64,000 nucleotides of DNA from Apostichopus japonicus (lineage: Eukaryota > Echinodermata > Holothuroidea > Aspidochirotida > Stichopodidae): assembly GCF_037975245.1 (NCBI RefSeq), contig NC_092566.1, positions 12,829,001 through 12,893,000 of the forward strand. The letters run 5' to 3'. Shown one piece after another: positions 14,107 to 28,060 of this stretch. Both the position numbers and the translations under genes were made by a program. The notes under the pieces are model-generated. The model was not told where the DNA came from. It saw nothing but the letters and a program-made list of their open reading frames with translations, and made no database searches. Numbering within the stretch: position 1 is the first letter of the stretch; every line of letters starts with the position of its first letter.

Positions 14107-17100
14107 GAATGTCCGGAACCAATAAATGGAAATTGAGGTACCGATAAATCGAATGTGCGGTACCGATCAATCGGATGTTTAGTCCCGATCAATCGAATGT
14201 GCGGTACGGATTAATCGAATGTGCGGTACAGATAAATAAAATGTGCGGTACCGATAAAATGAAAGTGCGGTACATATCAATAGAACGTGCGTAACCGATC
14301 AATCGAATATGCGGTACCGATATATAGAATGTGCCGTTCCGATCAATCGAATGTGCGGAACCGATAAATCGAAAGTTACGGACTGATCAATCAAATGTCC
14401 GGTACCGATCAATAGAATGGGCGGTACCGATCAATCGAAAGTCCGGAACCGATCAATCGAATGTCCAGAACCAATAAATGGAAATTGCGGTACCGATTAA
14501 TCGAATGTGCGGAACCGATCAATCGAATTAGCGGTATCAAACAATCAAACGTGCAGGATCCATCGAATGTGCGGTACCGATCAATCGAATGTGCGGTACC
14601 GTTCAATCGAATGTGCGGTACCGATCAATCGAATGTTCGATACCGATCAATCGAATGTGCGGTACTGTTTAGTCGAGTGTTCGGTACCGATCTGTCGAAT
14701 GTGCGGAACCGATCCATCGAAAGTGCGGTACCGATCGATCGAATGTGCGGTACCGATATATAGAATGTGCGGTACCGTTCAATCGAATGTGCGGAACCGA
14801 TGAATAGAATGTTCCGGACCGATCAATCGTATGTGCGGTACCGATCAATCGAATGTGCGGTACCGAACAATGGAATGTGCGTTACCGATCAATCGAATGT
14901 GAGTTACCGATAAATCAAATGTGCGGTACCTATCATTCGAATGTGCGGAACCGATCAATCGAATGTTCGGAACCGATCCATCAAATGTTCGGTACCGATC
15001 AATCGAATGTGCGGTACCGATCCATCGAATGTGCGGTACCGATCAATCGAATGTGCGGTACCGATCAATCAAATGTGCGGTACCGTTTAATCGAATGTGC
15101 GGTACCGATCCATCGAATGTCCGGAACCGATCATTCGAATGTGTGGCACAAATAAATCGAGATTGCGGTCCCGATAAATCGAATTTGCCGTTCCGATCAT
15201 GCGAATGTGCGGAACCGATGAATAGAATGTTCCGGACCGATCAATCGAATGTTAGGTACCGATCAATCGAATGTGAGTTACCGATAAATCAAATGTGCGG
15301 TACCGAACAATCGAATGTGCGGTACCGATCCATCGAATGTGCGGTACCGATCAATCGAATGTTCGGTACCTCTCAATCGAATGTGCGGAACCGATAAGCC
15401 GAATGTGCGGTACCGATCCATCGAATGTGCGGTACCTATCATTCGAATGTGCGGAACCGATCAATCGAATGTGCGGTACCGATCCATCGAATGTGCGGTA
15501 CCGAACAATCGAATGTTCGGTACCAATCAATCGAATGTGCGGTACCGATCAATCGAATGTTCGGTATCGAAAAATCGAATGTGCGGTACCGATCAATCAA
15601 ATGTGCGGTACCAATAAATCGAAATTGCGGTACCGGTTAATCGAATGTGCGGTACCGAACAATCGAATGTTCGGTAACGAACAATCGAATGTGCGTTACC
15701 GATCAATCGAATGTGAGTTACCGATAAGTCAAACAGATAAATGTAATGTGCGGTACCGATAAATGAATGTGCGGTACCGATACATAGAATGAGCCGTTCC
15801 GATCAATCGAATGGTCGGTACCGATCAATCGAATGTGCGGTAACGATAAAGTGAATGTGCGGTACCGATCAATCGAACGTGCGGTACCTTTCAATGGAAT
15901 GTGTGGTACCGATCAATCGAATGTGCGGTACCTATCAATCGAATGTGCGGAACCGATCAATCGAATTTGCTGTATCAAACTATCGAACTTGCAGAACCAA
16001 TCAAATGAATGTGCGGTACCGATAAATCGAATGTGCGGTACCTATCAATCGAATGTGAGTTACCGATGAATCGAAAGTTACGGAATGATCAATCGAATGT
16101 ACGGTACCGATCAATCGAATGGGCGGTACCGATCAATCGAATGTCCGGAACCGATCAATCGAATGTCCAGAACCAATAAATGGAAATTGCGGTACCGATC
16201 AATCGAATGTGCGGAACCGATCAATCGAATTTACGGTATCAAACAATCGAACGTGCAGAATCCATCGAATGTGCAGTACCTATCAATCGAATGTGCGGAC
16301 CGATCAATCCAATGTTCGGTACCTCTCATTCGAATGTGCGGAACCGATAAGCCGAAAGTGCGGTACCGATCCATCGAATGTGCGGTACCTATCATTCGAA
16401 TGTGCGGTACCGATCAATCGAATGTCCGGAACCGATCCATCGAATGTGCGGTACCAATCAATCGAATGTGCGGAACCGATCAATCGAATGTTCGGTATCG
16501 AAAAATCGAATGTGCGGTACCGATCAATCGAATGTGCGGTACCAATCAATCGAAATTGCGGTACCGGTAAATCGAATGTGCGGTACCGAACAATCGAATG
16601 TTCGGTACCAATCAATCGAATGTGCGGAACCGATCAATCGAATGTGCGGTACCGATGAATCGAATGTTCGGTACCGATGAATCGAATGTGCGGTACCGAT
16701 CAATCGAATGTTCGGTACCGATCAATCGAATGTGCGGTACCGATAAATCGAATGTGCGGTACCGATAAATGGAATGTGCCGTACCGACAAATCGAGAGTT
16801 CGGTACCGATAAATAGAACGTGCGGTACCGATATTATGAATGTGCGGTACTAATCAATCGAATATTCGGTATTGATCAATCGAATGTTCGGTACCGATCA
16901 ATCGAATGTTCGGTACCGATCAATCGAATGCGCGGTACCGATCCATCGAATGTGCGGTATCGATGTATCGAATTTGCCGTTCCTATCAATCGAATGTGCG
17001 GAACCGATGAATAGAATGTTCCGGACCGATCAATCGTATGTGCGGTACAGATCAATCGAATGTGCGGTACCTATCAATCGAATGTGCGGTACCGAACAAT

Positions 17101-20100
17101 CGAATGTGCGTTACCGATCAATCGAATGTGAGTTACCGATAAGTCAAACAGATAAATGTAATGTGCGGTACCGATAAATGAATGTGCGGTACCGATACAT
17201 AGAATGAGCCGTTCCGATCAATCGAATGTGCGGTACCGATCAATCTAATGTGCGGTAACGATAAAGTGAATGTGCGGTACCGATCAATCGAACGTGCGGT
17301 ACCTTTCAATGGAATGTGTGGTACCTATCAATCGAATGTGCGGAACCGATCAATCGCATTTGCTGTATCAAACTATCGAACTTGCAGAACCAATCAAATG
17401 AATGTGCGGTACCGATAAATCGAATGTGCGGTACCTATCAATCGAATGTGAGTTACCGATAAATCGAAAGTTACGGAATGATCAATCGAATGTACGGTAC
17501 CGATCAATCGAATGGGCGGTACCGATCAATCGAATGTCCGGAACCGATCAAGCGAATGTGCGGTACCGTTCAATCGAGTGTTCGGTACCGATCTATCGAA
17601 TGTGCGGAACCGATCCATCGAAAGTGCGGTACCGATCCATCGAATGTGCGGTACCGATATATAGAATGTGCGGTACCAATAAATCGAAATTGCGGTACCG
17701 TTCAATCGAGTGTTCGGTACCGATCTATCGAATGTGCGGAACCGATCCATCGAAAGTGCGGTACCGATCCATCGAATGTGCGGTACCGATATATAGAATG
17801 TGCGGTACCAATAAATCGAAATTGCGGTACCGATAAATCGAATGTGCGGTACCGAACAATCGAATGTTCGGTACCAATCCATCGAATGTGCGGAACCGAA
17901 CAATGGAATGTGCGTTACTGATCAATCGAATGTGAGTTACCGATAAATCAAATATGCGGTACCGAACAATCGAATGTTCGGTACCAATCAATCGAATGTG
18001 CGGAACCGATCAATCGAATGTTCGGTATCGAAAAATCGAATGTGCGGTACCGATCAATCGAATGTGCGGTACCAATAAATTGAAATTGCGATACCGATAA
18101 ATCGAATGTGCAATAACGAACAATCGAATGTTCGGTACCAATCAATCGAATGTGCGGAACCGATCAATCGAATGTGCGGTACCGATCCATCGAATGTTCG
18201 GTACCGATCAATCGAATGTGCGGTACCGATAAGTCGAATGTGCGGTACCGATCAATCGAATGTGCAGTACCGAACAATTAAATGTGCGGTACAAATAAAT
18301 TGAAATTGCGGTACCGATAAATGGAATGTGCGGTACCGATAAATGGAATGTGCCGTACCGACAAATCGAGAGTGCGGTACCGATAAATAGAACGTGCGGT
18401 ACCGATATAATGAATGTGCGGTACTAATCAATCGAATATTCGGTATTGATCAATCGAATGTTCGGTACCGATCAATCGAATGTTCGGTACCCATCAATCG
18501 AATGCGCGGTACCGATCCATCGAATGTGCGGTATCGATGTATCGAATTTGCCGTTCCTATCAATCGAATGTGCGGAACCGATGAATAGAATGTTCCGGAC
18601 CGATCAATGGTATATGCGGTACAGATCAATCGAATGTGCGGTACCTATCAATCGAATGTGCGGTACCGAACAATCGAATGTGCGTTACCGATCAATCGAA
18701 TGTGAGTTACCGATAAGTCAAATGTGCGGTACCGAACAATCGAATGTTCGGTACCGATCCATCGAATGTTCGGTACCGATCAATCGAATGTGCGGTACCG
18801 ATCCATCGAATGTGCGGTACCGATCAATCAAATGTGCGGTATCAATAAAATGGAATGTGCGGTACCGATCAATCGAATGTTCGGTACCGATCCATCGAAT
18901 GTGCGGTACCGATCAATCGATTGTGCGGTACCGATCCATCGAATGTGCGGTACCAAAATGTGCGGTACCGATAAATCGAATGTGCGGTACGGATAAATCG
19001 AATGTGCGGTACAGATAAATATAATGTTCGGTACCGATAAAATGAATGTGCGGTACAGATCAATAGAACGTGCGTTACTGATGAATCGAATATGCGGTAC
19101 CGATATATAGAATGTGCCGTTCCGATCATTCGAATGTGCGGAACCGATAAATTGAATGTTCCGGACTGATCAATCGAATGTACGGTACCAATCAATAGAA
19201 TGGGCGGTACCGATCAATCGAATGTGCGGTAACGATAAAGTGAATGTGCGGTACCGATCAATGGAATGTGCGGTATCTTCAATCGAATGTGCGGTACCGA
19301 TCAATCGAATGTGCGGAACCTATCATTCGAATGTGCGGAACTGATCAATCGAATTTGCGGTATCAAACAATCGAACGTGCAGAACCGATCAAATGAATGT
19401 GCGGTACCGATAAATCGAATGTTCGGTACCGATCAATCGAATATGCGGTACCGATAAATCGAATGTGCGGTACGGATAAATCGAATGTGCGGTACAGATA
19501 AATATAATGTTCGGTACCGATAAAATGAATGTGCGGTACAGATCAATAGAACGTGCGTAACCGATGAATCGAATATGCGGTACCGATATATAGAATGTGC
19601 CGTTCCGATCAATCGAATGTGCGGAACCGATAAATTGAATGTTCCGGACTGGTCAATCGAATGTACGGTACCGATCAATAGAATGGGCGGTACCGATCAA
19701 TCGAATGTGCGGTAACGATAAAGTGAATGTGCGGTAACGATAAAGTGAATGTGCGGTACCGATCAATGGAATGTGCGGTATCTTTCAATCGAATGTGCGG
19801 TACCGAACAATCGAATGTGCGTTACCGAACAATCGAATGTGCGGTACCGATAAAATGAATGTGCGGTACCGATAAATCGAATGTGCGGTACCGATAAGTC
19901 GAATGTGCTGTACCGATCAATCGAATGTCCGGAACCGATCAATCGAATGTTCCGGACTGGTCAATCGAATGTACGGTACCGATCAATAGAATGGGCGGTA
20001 CCGATCAATCGAATGTGCGGTAACGATAAAGTGAATGTGCGGTACCGATCAATGGAATGTGCGGTATCTTTCTATCGAATGTGCGGTACCGAACAATCGA

Positions 20101-20688
20101 ATGTGCGTTACCGAACAATCGAATGTGCGGTACCGATAAAATGAATGTGCGGTACCGATAAATCGAATGTGCGGTACCGATCAGTCGAATGTGCTGTACC
20201 GATCAATCGAATGTCCGGAACCGATCAATCGAATGTGTGGCACAAATAAATCGAATGTGCGGTCCCGATAAATCGAATTTGCCGTTCCGATCAATCGAAT
20301 GTGCGGAACCGATGAATAGAATGTTCCGGACCGATCAATCGAATGTTAGGTACCGATCAATCGAATGTGCGGAACCGATCAATCGAATGTGCGGTACCGA
20401 ACAATCGAATGTACGTTACCGATCAATTGAATGTGAGTTACCGATAAATCAAATGTGCGGTACCGAACAATCGGATGTTCGTTACCGATCAATCGAATGT
20501 CGGAACCGATCAATCGAATGTGCGGTACCGATCCATCGAATGTTCGGTACCGATCCATCGAATGTGTAGTACCGATCAATCGAATGTGCGGTACCGATAA
20601 ATCGAATGTGCGGTAACTTTCAATCGAATGTGCGGAACCGATCATTCGAATGTGCGGTACCGATCAATGGAATGAGCGATACCGCACG

Positions 20689-20765
20689 TTCGATTGATCG
20701 GTACCGCACATTGGATTGATCGTTCATGCACATTCTATTCATCGGTTCCGCACATTCAATTGATT
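20689..20765 (-). repeat. Block of inverted satellite monomers
   Basis: For about 77 bp the array switches orientation: it reads ACCGCACGTTCGATTGATCG, then GTACCGCACATTGGATTGATCG-type units, and returns to the forward orientation at the TTAGCCATACCG module. Three to four monomers are inverted. The module just after the block recurs uninverted near 21,670. Confidence 0.85.
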
Positions 20766-23700
20766 AGCCATACCGATACATCGAATTTGCAATACCGATA
20801 AAGCAACCGTGCGGTATCGATCGATCGATCGAATATCGGAACCGTTGAATTGAATGTACGGTACCCTTAAATCGAATGTGCGGTACCGATCAATCGAATG
20901 TGCGGTACCGATCATTCGAATGTGCGGTATCGATCAATCGAATGTGCAGAACCGGACAATCGAATGTGCGGTACCGATCAATTAAATGTGCGGTACCGAT
21001 CAATGGAATGAGCGGTACCGATCAATCGAATGTGTAGTACCGATCAATCGAATGTGCGGTACCGATAAATCGAATGTGCGGTAACTTTCAATCGAATGTG
21101 CGGAACCGATCAATAGAATGTGCTGTACCGATCAAACGACTGTGCGGTACCGATCAATCGAATGTGCGGAACCGATGAATCGAATGTGCGGTACCGATCA
21201 ATCTAATGTGCGGTACCCATAAGTCGAATGTGTGGTACCGAACATTCTAATGTGCGAAACCGATGAATCGTATGTGCGGAACCGATGAATCGAATATGCG
21301 GTACCGATCAATCGAATGTGCGGTACCCATAAGTCGAATGTGTGGTACCGATCATTCGAATGTGCGGTACCGATCAATTGAATGTGCGGAACCTATGAAT
21401 AGAATGTGCATGAACGATCAATCCAATGTGCGGTACCGATCAATCGAACGTGCGGTACCGATCAATCGAATGTGCGGTACCTATCAATCGAATGTGCGGT
21501 AGGGGTCAATCGAATGTGCGGTACCGATCAATCGAATGTGCGGTCCGATCAATCGAAAGTGCGGTACCGATCAATCGAATGTTAGGTACCGATCAATCGA
21601 ATGTGCGATACCGATAAATCGAATGGGCGATACCGAACAATCGAATGTGCGTTACCGATAAAAAGAATTAGCCATACCGATACATCGAATTTGCAATACC
21701 GATAAAGCAACTGTGCGGTATCGATCGATCGAATATCGGTACCGTTGAATTGAATGTACGGTACCCTTAAATCGAATGTGCGTTACCGATCAATCGAATG
21801 TGCGATACCGACTAATCGAATGTGCGGTAACGTTAAATGGAATATGCGGTACCGATATATCGAATGTTCGGTACTGTTCAATGGAATGTGCGGTATCGAT
21901 TGATCGAATGTTCGGTACCGTTGAATTGAATGTGCGATACCGATCAAGCGAATGTTCGTTACCTATCAATCGAATGTGCTTTACTTATCAATCGAATGTG
22001 CAGTACCGAAAAAAAAAGTATGTGCCGATCGATCGAATGTACGGTAGCGTTAAATCGAACGTGCGGTATCGACAAATAGAATGTGCGGTACTGTTAAATC
22101 GAATGTGCAGTACCGATCAATCGAATGTGCGGTACCGAACAATCGAATGTGCGGTACCGATCAATTAAATGTGCGATACCGATCAATGGAATGAGCAGTA
22201 CCGATAAAAACGAATATGCGGTACCGATCATTCGAATGTGCGGTACCGATCAATCGAAAGTGCGGTACCGATAAATCGAATGTGCGGTACCGATCAATCC
22301 AATGTGCGATACCGATAAATAGTATGTGCGATACCGAACAATCAAATGTGCGGTACCGATAAATCGAATGTGAGGTACCGATCAATCGAATGTGCGATAC
22401 CGATCAATGGAATGTGCGGTACCGAGCAATGGAATGTGCGGTACCGATCAATCGAATGTGCGGTACCGATCGATCGAATGTGCGATACCGATAAATCGTA
22501 TGTGCGATACCGAACAATTAAATGTGCGGAACCGATAATTCGAATGTGAGGTACAGATCAATCGAATGTGCGATACCGATCAATCGAATGTGCGGTACCG
22601 ATCAATCGAATATGCGGTACCGATAAATCGAATGTGCGGTACCGGTCAATCGAATGTGCGGTACCGATCAATCGAATGTGCGGTACCGATAAATCGAATG
22701 TGCGGTACCGGTCAATCGAATGTGCGGTACCGATCAATCGAATGTGCGGTACCGATAAATCGAATGAGCGGTACCGATCAATCGAATGTGCGATACCGAT
22801 AAATCGAATGTGCGATACCGAACAATCGAATGTGCGGTACCGATAAATAGAATGTGCGATACTGATAAATCGAATTTGCGATACCGATAAAGCAACTGTG
22901 CGGTATCGATCGATCGATCGAATGTCGGTACAGTTGAATTGAATGTACGGCACCGTTGAAGTGAATGTACGGTACCGTTAAATCGAATGTGCGTTACCGA
23001 TCAATCAAATGTGCCGTTACGATCAATCTAATGTGCGGTACCGATCAATCGTATGTGCGCTACCGACTATTCGAATGTGCGGTAACGGTAAATGGAATGT
23101 GCGGTACCGATATATCGAATGTTCGGTACTGTTCAATCGAATGTGCGGTATCGATTGATCGAATGTTCGGTACCGTTGAATTGAATGTGCGGTACAGGTC
23201 ATACGAATGTGCGATATCGATCAAGCGAATGTGCGATACCGATCAATCGAATGTGCAATAACGAACAATCGAATGTGGTACCGATCAATGAAATGTGCGG
23301 TACCGATCAATCGAATGTGCGGTACCGATCAATCGAATGTGCGGTACCGATAAATCGAATGTGCGGTACCGTTCAATCGAATGTGCGCTACCGACTAATC
23401 GAATGTGCAGTACCGTTAAAACGAATGTGCGATACAGATATATGAAATGTTCGGTACCCATGAATCGATGGTGCGGTACCGATCAATCGAATGTGCGGTA
23501 CCAATCAATCGAATGTGCGGTACCTTTGAATCGAATGTGCGGAACCGATAAATAGAATGTGCGGTACCGATCAATCGAATGTGCGGTACCGATCAATCGA
23601 ATGTGCGGAACCGATCAATCGAATGGGCGATACCGATCAATCGAATGTGCGGTACCGATCAATCGAATATGCGGTACCGATAAATCGAATGTGCGGTACC

Positions 23701-24149
23701 GGTCAATCGAATGTGCGGTACCGATCAATCGAATGTGCGGTACCGATAAATCGAATGTGCGGTACCGGTCAATCGAATGTGCGGTACCGATCAATCGAAT
23801 GTGCGGTACCGATAAATCGAATGAGCGGTACCGATCAATCGAATGTGCGATACCGATAAATCGAATGTGCGATACCGAACAATCGAATGTGCGGTATCGA
23901 TAAATAGAATGTGCGGTACCGTTAAATGGAATGTGCGGTACCGATATATCGAATGTTCGGTACCGTTGAATTAAATGTGCGGTACAGATCATACGAATGT
24001 GCGGTACCGATCAATCGAATGTTCGGCATCGATCAATCGAACGAGCGGTACCGATCAATCAAATGAGTGGTACCGGTCAATCGAATGTGCAGTACGGTAG
24101 AATAGATTGTGCGGTACTGTTAAATCGAATGTTCGGTACCGATCAATCA

Positions 24150-27100
24150 AATGAGCGGTACCGGTCAATCGAATGTGCGTTACCTAACGATCGAACGTTC
24201 GGTACCAACCAATCGAATATACCGTAGCGATCAATCGAATGTGCGGTACCGTTCAATCGAATGTGCGCTACCGACTAATCGAATGTGCTGTACCGTTAAA
24301 ACGAATGTGCGATACAGATATATGAAATGTTCGGTACCCATGAATCGATGGTGCGGTACCGATCAATCGAATGTGCGGTACCAATCAATCGAATGTGCGG
24401 TACCTTTGAATCGAATGTGCGGAACCGATAAATAGAATGTGCGGTACCGATCAATCGAATGTGCGGTACCGATCAATCGAATGTGCGGAACCGATCAATC
24501 GAATGGGCGGTACCGATCAATCGAATGTGCGGTACCGATCATTCGAACGTGCGGTACCGATCAATCGAATGTGCGGTACCGAACAATCGAATGTGCGGTA
24601 CCGATCAATCGAATGTGCGATACCGATCAATCGAATGTGCTGTACCGAACAATCGAATGTGCGGTACCGATCAATCGAATGTGCGGTACCGATCCATGGA
24701 ATGAGCGGTACCGATCAATCGAATGTGTAGTACCGATCAATCGAATGTGCGGTACCGATAAATCGAATGTGCGGTAACTTTCTATCGAATGTGCGGAACC
24801 GATCAATAGAATGTGTGGTACCGATCAATCGAATATGCGGTACCGATAAGCCGAATGTGTGGTACCGATCAATCGAATGAGCGGAACCGATGAATCGAAT
24901 GTTCGGGGCTAATCAATCGAATGTTGAACCGATAAATCGAATGTGCGGTATCGATCAATCGAATGTGCCGTACCGATCAATCGAATGTGCGGTACCGATC
25001 AATCGAATGTGCGGAACCGATCAATAGAATGTGCGGTACCGATCAATCGAATATGCGGTACCGATAAATCGAATGTGCGGTACCGATCAATCGAATGTGC
25101 GGTACCGATAAGCCGAATGTGTGGTACCGATCAATCGAATGAGCGGAACCGATGAATCGAATGTTCGGGGCTAATCAATCGAATGTTGAACCGATAAATC
25201 GAATGTGCGGTATCGATCAATCGAATGTGCCGTACCGATCAATCGAATGTGCGGTACCGATCAATCGAATGTGCGGTACCGATAAATCGAATGTGCGGTA
25301 CCGATCAATCGAATGTGCGGTGCCGATAAATCGAATGTGCGGTACCGATAAATCGAATGTGCGGTACCGATCAATCGAATGTGCGGTGCCGATAAATCGA
25401 ATGTGCGGTACCGATCAATCGAATGTGCGGTGCCGATAAATCGAATGTGCGGTACCGATCAATCGAATGTGCGGTGCCGATAAATCGAATGTGCGGTACC
25501 GATCAATCGAATGTGCGGTACCGATCAATCGAATGTGCGGTACCTATCAATCGAATGTGCGCTACCGACTAATCGAATGTGCGGTAACGTTAAATGGAAT
25601 GTGCGGTACCGATATATCGAATGTTCGGTACTGTTCAATGGAATGTGCGGTATCGATTGATCGAATGTTCGGTACCGTTGAATTGAATGTGCGGTACAGA
25701 TCATACGAATGTGCGATACCGATCAAGCGAATGTTCGTTACATATCAATCAAATGTGCTTTACTAATCAATCGAATGTGCAGTACCGAAAAAAAGTAAGT
25801 GCCGATCGATCGAATGTACGGTAGCGTTAAATCGAACGTGCGGTATCGACAAATAGAATGTGCGGTATCGTTAAGCCGAATGTGTGGTACCGATCAATCG
25901 AATGAGCGGAACCGATGAATCGAATGTTCGGGGCTAATCAATCGAATGTTGAACCGATAAATCGAATGTGCGGTATCGATCAATCGAATGTGCCGTACCG
26001 ATCAATCGAATGTGCGGTACCGATCAATCGAATGTGCGGTACCGATAAATCGATGTGCGGTACCGATCAATCGAATGTGCGGTGCCGATAAATCGAATGT
26101 GCGGTACCGATCAATCGAATGTGCGGTGCCGATCAATCAAATGAGCGGTACCGATCAATCGAATGTGCGTTACCTAACGATCGAACGTTCGGTACCGACC
26201 AATCGAATATACCGTAGCGATCAATCGAATGTGCGGTACCGTTCAATCGAATGTGCGCTACCGACTAATCGAATGTGCTGTACCGTTAAAACGAATGTGC
26301 GATACAGATATATGAAATGTTCGGTACCCATGAATCGATGGTGCGGTACCGATCAATCGAATGTGCGGTACCAATCAATCGAATGTGCGGTACCTTTGAA
26401 TCGAATGTGCGGAACCGATAAATAGAATGTGCGGTACCGATCAATCGAATGTGCGGTACCGATCAATCGAATGTGCGGAACCGATCAATCGAATGGGCGG
26501 TACCGATCAAACGAATGTGCGGTACCGATCATTCGAACGTGCGGTACCGATCAATCGAATGTGCGGTACCGAACAATCGAATGTGCGGTACCGATCAATC
26601 GAATGTGCGATACCGATCAATCGAATGTGCTGTACCGAACAATCGAATGTGCGGTACCGATCAATCGAATGTGCGGTACCGATCCATGGAATGAGCGGTA
26701 CCGATCAATCGAATGTGTAGTACCGATCAATCGAATGTGCGGTACCGATCAATCGAATGTGCGGTAACTTTCTATCGAATGTGCGGAACCGATCAATAGA
26801 ATGTGTGGTACCGATCAATCGAATATGCGGTACCGATAAATCGAATGTGCGGTACCGATCAATCGAATGTGCGGTACCGATAAGCCGAATGTGTGGTACC
26901 GATCAATCGAATGAGCGGAACCGATGAATCGAATGTTCGGGGCTAATCAATCGAATGTTGAACCGATAAATCGAATGTGCGGTATCGATCAATCGAATGT
27001 GCCGTACCGATCAATCGAATGTGCGGTACCGATCAATCGAATGTGCGGAACCGATCAATAGAATGTGCGGTACCGATCAATCGAATATGCGGTACCGATA

Positions 27101-28060
27101 AATCGAATGTGCGGTACCGATAAATCGAATGTGCGGTACCGATAAGCGGAATGTGTGGTACCGATCAATCGAATGAGCGGAACCGATGAATCGAATGTTC
27201 GGGGCTAATCAATCGAATGTTGAACCGATAAATCGAATGTGCGGTATCGATCAATCGAATGTGCCGTACCGATCAATCGAATGTGCGGTATCGATCAATC
27301 GAATGTGCCGTACCGATCAATCGAATGTGCGGTACCGATCAATCGAATGTGCGGTACCGATCAATCGATGTGCGGTACCGATCAATCGAATGTGCGGTGC
27401 CGATAAATCGAATGTGCGGTACCGATCAATCGAATGTGCGGTGCCGATAAATCGAATGTGCGGTACCGATCAATCGAATGTGCGGTGCCGATCAATCGAA
27501 TGTGCGGTACCGATAAATCGAATGTGCGGTACCGATCAATCGAATGTGCGGCGCCGATAAATCGAATGTACGGTACCGATCAATCGAATGTGCGGTGCCG
27601 ATAAATCGAATGTGCGGTACCGATCAATCGAATGTGCGGTACCGGTCAATCGAATGTGCGGTACCTATCAATCGAATGTGCGCTACCGACTAATCGAATG
27701 TGCGGTAACGTTAAATGGAATGTGCGGTACCGATATATCGAATGTTCGGTACTGTTCAATGGAATGTGCGGTATCGATTGATCGAATGTTCGGTACCGTT
27801 GAATTGAATGTGCGGTACAGATCATACGAATGTGCGATACCGATCAAGCGAATGTTCGTTACCTATCAATCGAATGTGCTTTACTAATCAATCGAATGTG
27901 CAGTACCGAAAAAAAGTAAGTGCCGATCGATCGAATGTACGGTAGCGTTAAATCGAACGTGCGGTATCGACAAATACAATGTGCGGTACCGTTAAATGGA
28001 ATGTGCGGTACCGATATATCGAATGTTCGGTACCGTTGAATTGAATGTGCGGTACAGATC
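24150..28060 (+). repeat. Interleaved higher-order duplications (offsets ~1,990 and ~2,121 bp)
   Basis: The block starting near 24,151 (CGTTACCTAACGATCGAACG) recurs near 26,141, offset about 1,990 bp, with a later two-monomer indel. The block near 25,467-25,870, which includes the short AAAAAAAGTAAGTGCCG interruption, recurs near 27,588-27,990, offset 2,121 bp. A third copy of part of this material is seen near 23,990 and 28,060. Confidence 0.8.
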
